Positions 5,575 to 6,498 of a stretch of DNA of 6,498 bases are shown here, piece by piece. The stretch is from Roseomonas sp. (GTDB taxonomy: Bacteria; Pseudomonadota; Alphaproteobacteria; Acetobacterales; Acetobacteraceae). Numbering within the stretch: position 1 is the first letter of the stretch; each line of letters begins with the position of its first letter. Made by a program: the position numbers and the translations under genes. The stretch covers positions 1 to 6,498 of the forward strand of contig JADCFR010000002.1 of the NCBI GenBank assembly GCA_020249415.1, given 5' to 3'. The notes beneath the pieces are model-generated. The model did not search any database. It was not told the DNA's origin and was given only the letters and a program-made list of their open reading frames with translations.

Positions 5575-5587
5575 AAGGAACGGGAAA
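5575..5587 (+). promoter_or_regulatory. Ribosome binding site fixing the comD-like start at 5590
   Basis: AAGGA (5575-5579) and GGGAAA (5582-5587) precede the ATG at 5590. An earlier in-frame ATG at 5542 has no such site. Confidence 0.5.
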
Positions 5588-5589
5588 CC

Positions 5590-6141
5590 ATGGACGAACA
5601 CTCAATAGACAAGGCGCCCGACGCCGCCGCCGATTGGCCGGATCAGATCTATTCCCTGCTCAAGACGCACAACATCACGCAAGTGGCCCTGGTGCCGGAT
5701 GCCGGGCATTCCCGGCTGATCCGCCGTTGCCTCGCTGATAATGAAATGAAGGTGGTGACGCTGACCACCGAAGAAGAAGGCATCGCACTTTTGCAAGGCG
5801 CCTGGCTCGGGGGCGTGAAAGGCGTGCTGCTGATGCAATCGTCTGGCGTTGGCAATTGCATCAATATGCTCTCGCTTTCCATCATGCATCGCTGCCCGCT
5901 GCCCATGCTGGTGACGATGCGCGGCGATTTCGGCGAATTCAATCCGGCGCAGGTGCCGATGGGCAATGCGACGCAAACCGTATTGGAAGCGATGGGCACG
6001 CTGGTGCGCCGCGCCGATACGCCGGAAGATATCGCGCCCACGGTGAATGCGACCATTCGCTTAGCCTTCAATACCTTCCGCCCCACTGCAACCCTGATTG
6101 GCCAGCGCGTGCTTGGCGCCAAGACTTTCGGGAAGGACTGA
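5590..6141 (+). CDS. Sulfopyruvate/phosphonopyruvate decarboxylase-like alpha subunit (ThDP PYR domain)
   Basis: A 183-residue protein matching the ComD-type alpha subunit, the pyrimidine-binding half of a split thiamine-diphosphate decarboxylase. Visible: IYSLLKTHNITQVALVPDAG (residues 20-39), TLTTEEEGIALLQGAWLGG (57-75) with the cofactor-activating glutamate expected in the EEE, and LLMQSSGVGNCINMLSL (80-96), with PMLVTMRGDFGE near 105-116. These are the PYR-domain landmarks. It would decarboxylate a 3-substituted pyruvate (sulfopyruvate to sulfoacetaldehyde in the best-studied case); phosphonopyruvate or another 2-oxo acid is equally possible from sequence alone. The next gene starts three bases after its stop and encodes the partner subunit. 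The start at 5590 is chosen by RBS and family length. No promoter was recognised in the 87 bp between arfB and this gene. Confidence 0.85.
   Translation: MDEHSIDKAPDAAADWPDQIYSLLKTHNITQVALVPDAGHSRLIRRCLADNEMKVVTLTTEEEGIALLQGAWLGGVKGVLLMQSSGVGNCINMLSLSIMHRCPLPMLVTMRGDFGEFNPAQVPMGNATQTVLEAMGTLVRRADTPEDIAPTVNATIRLAFNTFRPTATLIGQRVLGAKTFGKD
6130..6137 (+). promoter_or_regulatory. Ribosome binding site of the comE-like gene
   Basis: GGGAAGGA lies inside the end of the alpha-subunit gene, seven bases before the ATG at 6145. This is typical of translationally coupled subunit genes. Confidence 0.7.
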
Positions 6142-6144
6142 AAA

Positions 6145-6498
6145 ATGCTCGCCGCTTCAGGAAAACTCGACCGTCGCGAATTGACGCGTGCGCTGCTTAC
6201 GGATCGTGGCGAAATGCTGGTGATTGCCGGGCTTGGTGCGCCGGCCTGGGATATCACGGCCATTGGTGATTGCGCGGAAAACCTGCCGCTTTGGGGCGGC
6301 ATGGGGGGTGCGGCCATGATCGGCCTTGGCCTTGCCTTGGCGCAGCCGAAACGCAAAGTGCTGGTGATTACCGGTGATGGCGAAATGCTGATGGGCATTG
6401 GTGCCTTGGCGACGATTGCGGTGCAAAAACCTGCCAATCTTTCCATTGTGGTGCAAGACAATGAGCATTACGGCGAAACCGGCATGCAGGAAACCGCA
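6145..6498 (+). CDS. Sulfopyruvate/phosphonopyruvate decarboxylase-like beta subunit, partial (ThDP PP domain)
   Basis: The first 118 codons of the diphosphate-binding partner subunit (ComE-like); the 3' end is beyond the window. The protein shows LVIAGLGAPAWDITAIGD (residues 25-42), LPLWGGMGGAAMIGLGLALA (47-66) and VLVITGDGEMLMGIGALATI (72-91), then IVVQDNEHYGETG (101-113). GDG (77-79) with Asn106 and the following EHYGETG is the ThDP/Mg2+ motif of this enzyme family. Together with the preceding PYR subunit it forms a complete ThDP active site at the subunit interface. The arrangement of separate alpha and beta genes in this order matches comD-comE; some related enzymes have both domains fused in one chain. 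It sits three bases after the alpha-subunit stop, with a strong Shine-Dalgarno, so it is one operon. Confidence 0.88.
   Translation, partial: MLAASGKLDRRELTRALLTDRGEMLVIAGLGAPAWDITAIGDCAENLPLWGGMGGAAMIGLGLALAQPKRKVLVITGDGEMLMGIGALATIAVQKPANLSIVVQDNEHYGETGMQETA

Noticed and set aside
2990..5600. Mobile-element ends (terminal inverted repeats, target duplications, integrase or transposase) for the arsenic block
   Set aside because: I looked for repeats near both proposed edges and for transposase motifs and found none I could support. The insertion claim rests only on gene order and the arfB remnant.
5503..5601. Extension of arfB to start codons at 5520 or 5601
   Set aside because: ArfB homology starts at 5502 and gives the standard 140 residues with GGQ at 26-28. 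The 5601 start would overlap the start of the comD-like gene.
1..6498. CRISPR array or tandem repeats
   Set aside because: No regularly spaced repeated unit is visible anywhere in the window.

Overview
The window looks like a chromosomal segment of a GC-rich proteobacterium. An alphaproteobacterium of the Acetobacteraceae/Rhodospirillales type is my best guess. The reasons are a pair of orphan Bug-type (TctC) solute-binding proteins, a sulfopyruvate-decarboxylase-like gene pair, an HU protein with a lysine-rich tail, and an ArfB of alphaproteobacterial style. The assignment is an inference, because there is no rRNA or other phylogenetic marker here.

Layout, left to right. (1) 1-180, minus: the first 60 codons of a DsbA/FrnE-type thiol oxidoreductase with a CPWC motif. 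(2) 221-1207, minus, and 1317-2288, plus: two divergent Bug-family periplasmic binding proteins sharing a 109-bp intergenic region with clear Shine-Dalgarno sequences on both sides. (3) 2467-2775, plus: an HU-family nucleoid protein with its own candidate promoter and a textbook intrinsic terminator at 2794-2825. (4) about 2844-3130, minus: a stretch with no intact gene that reads as the decayed 3' part of an arfB (ribosome-rescue hydrolase) gene. Its basic C-terminal tail is clear, and an in-frame TAG lies upstream of it. (5) 3150-4948, minus: arsR followed by an ArsO-like FAD/NAD(P)H flavoprotein, two nucleotides apart, driven by a promoter overlapped by a perfect 8-6-8 palindrome. (6) 5080-5502, minus: an intact 140-residue ArfB with the GGQ motif at residues 26-28. 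(7) 5590-6498, plus: the two subunits of a thiamine-diphosphate decarboxylase (comD/comE-like), the second cut by the window edge.

How it fits together. The Bug proteins and the ThDP decarboxylase look like resident metabolic genes for uptake and breakdown of organic acids or sulfonates. The block from about 3010 to 5500 (intact arfB, arsR, flavoprotein) looks like a later arrival. It lies between the wreck of one arfB and the comDE operon, and it carries a diverged complete arfB. The simplest reading is that an arsenic-responsive cassette plus a replacement arfB landed in or next to the resident arfB, which then decayed. This is inferred from gene order and protein similarity seen by eye; no transposase, integrase or direct repeat was found.

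The most unusual regulatory feature is the arsR control region. A good -35/-10 pair (TTGACA, 16 bp, TATATC) places the transcription start within a base or two of the arsR ATG, so the message may be leaderless. The palindrome covers the -10, the predicted +1 and the start codon together. No CRISPR, tRNA, rRNA or recognisable insertion sequence was found.
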